A model generated the notes under the pieces. The model saw only the letters and a list, made by a program, of their open reading frames with translations. It had not been told where the DNA came from and did not search any database. This document shows positions 11,326 to 11,819 of a stretch of 11,819 nucleotides of DNA, one piece after another. This DNA is from CAISDH01 sp964398805 (lineage in GTDB: Archaea; Micrarchaeota; Micrarchaeia; Micrarchaeales; Micrarchaeaceae): NCBI GenBank assembly GCA_964398805.1, contig CAYNNI010000001.1, forward strand, positions 1 to 11,819. Direction: 5' to 3'. Every line of letters starts with the position of its first letter. Position 1 is the first letter of the stretch. The position numbers and the translations under genes are program-made.

Positions 11326-11819
11326 CTAGCGCAGCGCATACCCGCCAGTCCAAGTATTCGTGAAGGTCACGCCGTTATTCTGACCCGTATGGCCCTTGTT
11401 GCCGCCATAATCATCAATATCGCCATTCAGCGGCCACCAAGCAACGAGGTTCTGCAGAACCGCAGGTGCTCCTCCTATGCCCTCTTGGTACATGCCTTGG
11501 ATTTCGCTAGCTGAAAGCGACGTGTTGTAGACCTGTATGTTTGCAGTCATGCCGTCAAGCCAATCTGCAGTTGGCGGCAATCCGCCGTTACTATCTGCAC
11601 CTATAATCAGCGACCCCGAGCCGCCAAGAGCGCCTGTTTGAGCTGTAGGCGCACCAACCTGAACGCCGTTCACGTACAGCCGGATGTACGAGCCGTCGTA
11701 GACCATCGCATAATAGTACCTTGTATTGGCAGAAAACTCAGAGCTGGAAGAGCGCGGCAAGAACAACGGAGATTATCAGGATCGCCCAGCCGTAGGTCAT
11801 GAGGTGCTCCATCGCACTC
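11326..11819 (-). pseudogene. Pilin-like class III signal peptide joined out of frame to a LamG C-terminal half (5' end outside window)
   Basis: On the minus strand, from the window edge, one frame reads SAMEHLMTYGWAILIISVVL then AALFQL and stops at TGA 11738-11740. This is the class III (PibD/FlaK-processed) pilin-like N-terminus found on many archaeal LamG proteins; residues before SAM lie outside. In the next frame, from about 11755, the coding sense switches to SSEFSANTRYYYAMVYDGSY, then IRLYVNGVQVGAP, and ends as a LamG C-terminal half with LDGMTANIQVYNTSLSASEI, AVLQNLVAWWPLNGD and TGGYALR before TAG (11326-11328). The LamG N-terminal half and the usual middle region are missing. An internal deletion that also shifted the frame explains this best. 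A TTG at 11766 could start a 146-aa product, but it would be half a domain without export signal. Sequencing error cannot be excluded for the frame, but not for the missing half. Confidence 0.75.

Noticed and set aside
1..11819. CRISPR array, insertion-sequence transposase, rRNA or a defence island
   Set aside because: No regularly spaced repeats, transposase-like proteins or rRNA sequence are seen; only the tail of one restriction-modification gene suggests defence function.

Overview
This window looks like part of the chromosome of a DPANN-type archaeon, most likely close to Micrarchaeota/ARMAN. The evidence is: an archaeal Sec61-beta (SecG); a YchF-type GTPase with the archaeal cysteine-rich insert; a DUF460 (COG2433) nuclease-like domain; a pilin-like class III signal peptide joined to a LamG remnant; TATA boxes about 25-30 bp upstream of start codons (leaderless genes); and a tRNA with an out-of-place intron. 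The lineage is an inference. Most of the window is GC-rich and tightly packed. The first ~300 bases are strikingly AT-rich.

Layout. Bases 1-231 hold the C-terminal end of an AT-rich restriction-modification methylase, followed by a small gap and tRNA-Glu(CTC) on the minus strand, whose 3' end faces the AT-rich DNA. Next come an unrecognised 263-aa gene (minus) and a tiny leaderless membrane peptide (plus). From 6646 down to 1580 runs a long minus-strand series: nnr (NAD(P)HX repair), argS, tRNA-Arg(CCT), a membrane-anchored DsbA-like protein without its CXXC, and a short DUF460 protein. Divergent from nnr is a SpoVT/AbrB-type regulator (6694-7614), with a perfect inverted repeat in the shared promoter region. 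Then come a decayed LamG fragment lying directly against the end of secG, secG itself, and a divergent four-helix membrane protein sharing one TATA box with secG. Last are ychF and an APC-family amino-acid permease (minus, apparently one operon), tRNA-Leu(CAG) (plus), and a second damaged pilin/LamG gene that runs off the window end.

Functionally, much of this is translation housekeeping (argS, three tRNAs, ychF), with NAD(P)H repair, protein secretion (secG), an extracytoplasmic thioredoxin-fold protein and amino-acid uptake. The standout observation is the tRNA-Arg(CCT) gene, 31 bp downstream of argS: its T-loop is interrupted by a 40-nt AT-rich hairpin intron that lacks a canonical bulge-helix-bulge. 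I do not see a convincing new multi-gene system. The most informative leads are the tRNA intron, the cysteine-less DsbA-like protein, the two LamG relics, and the possible integration boundary at tRNA-Glu.
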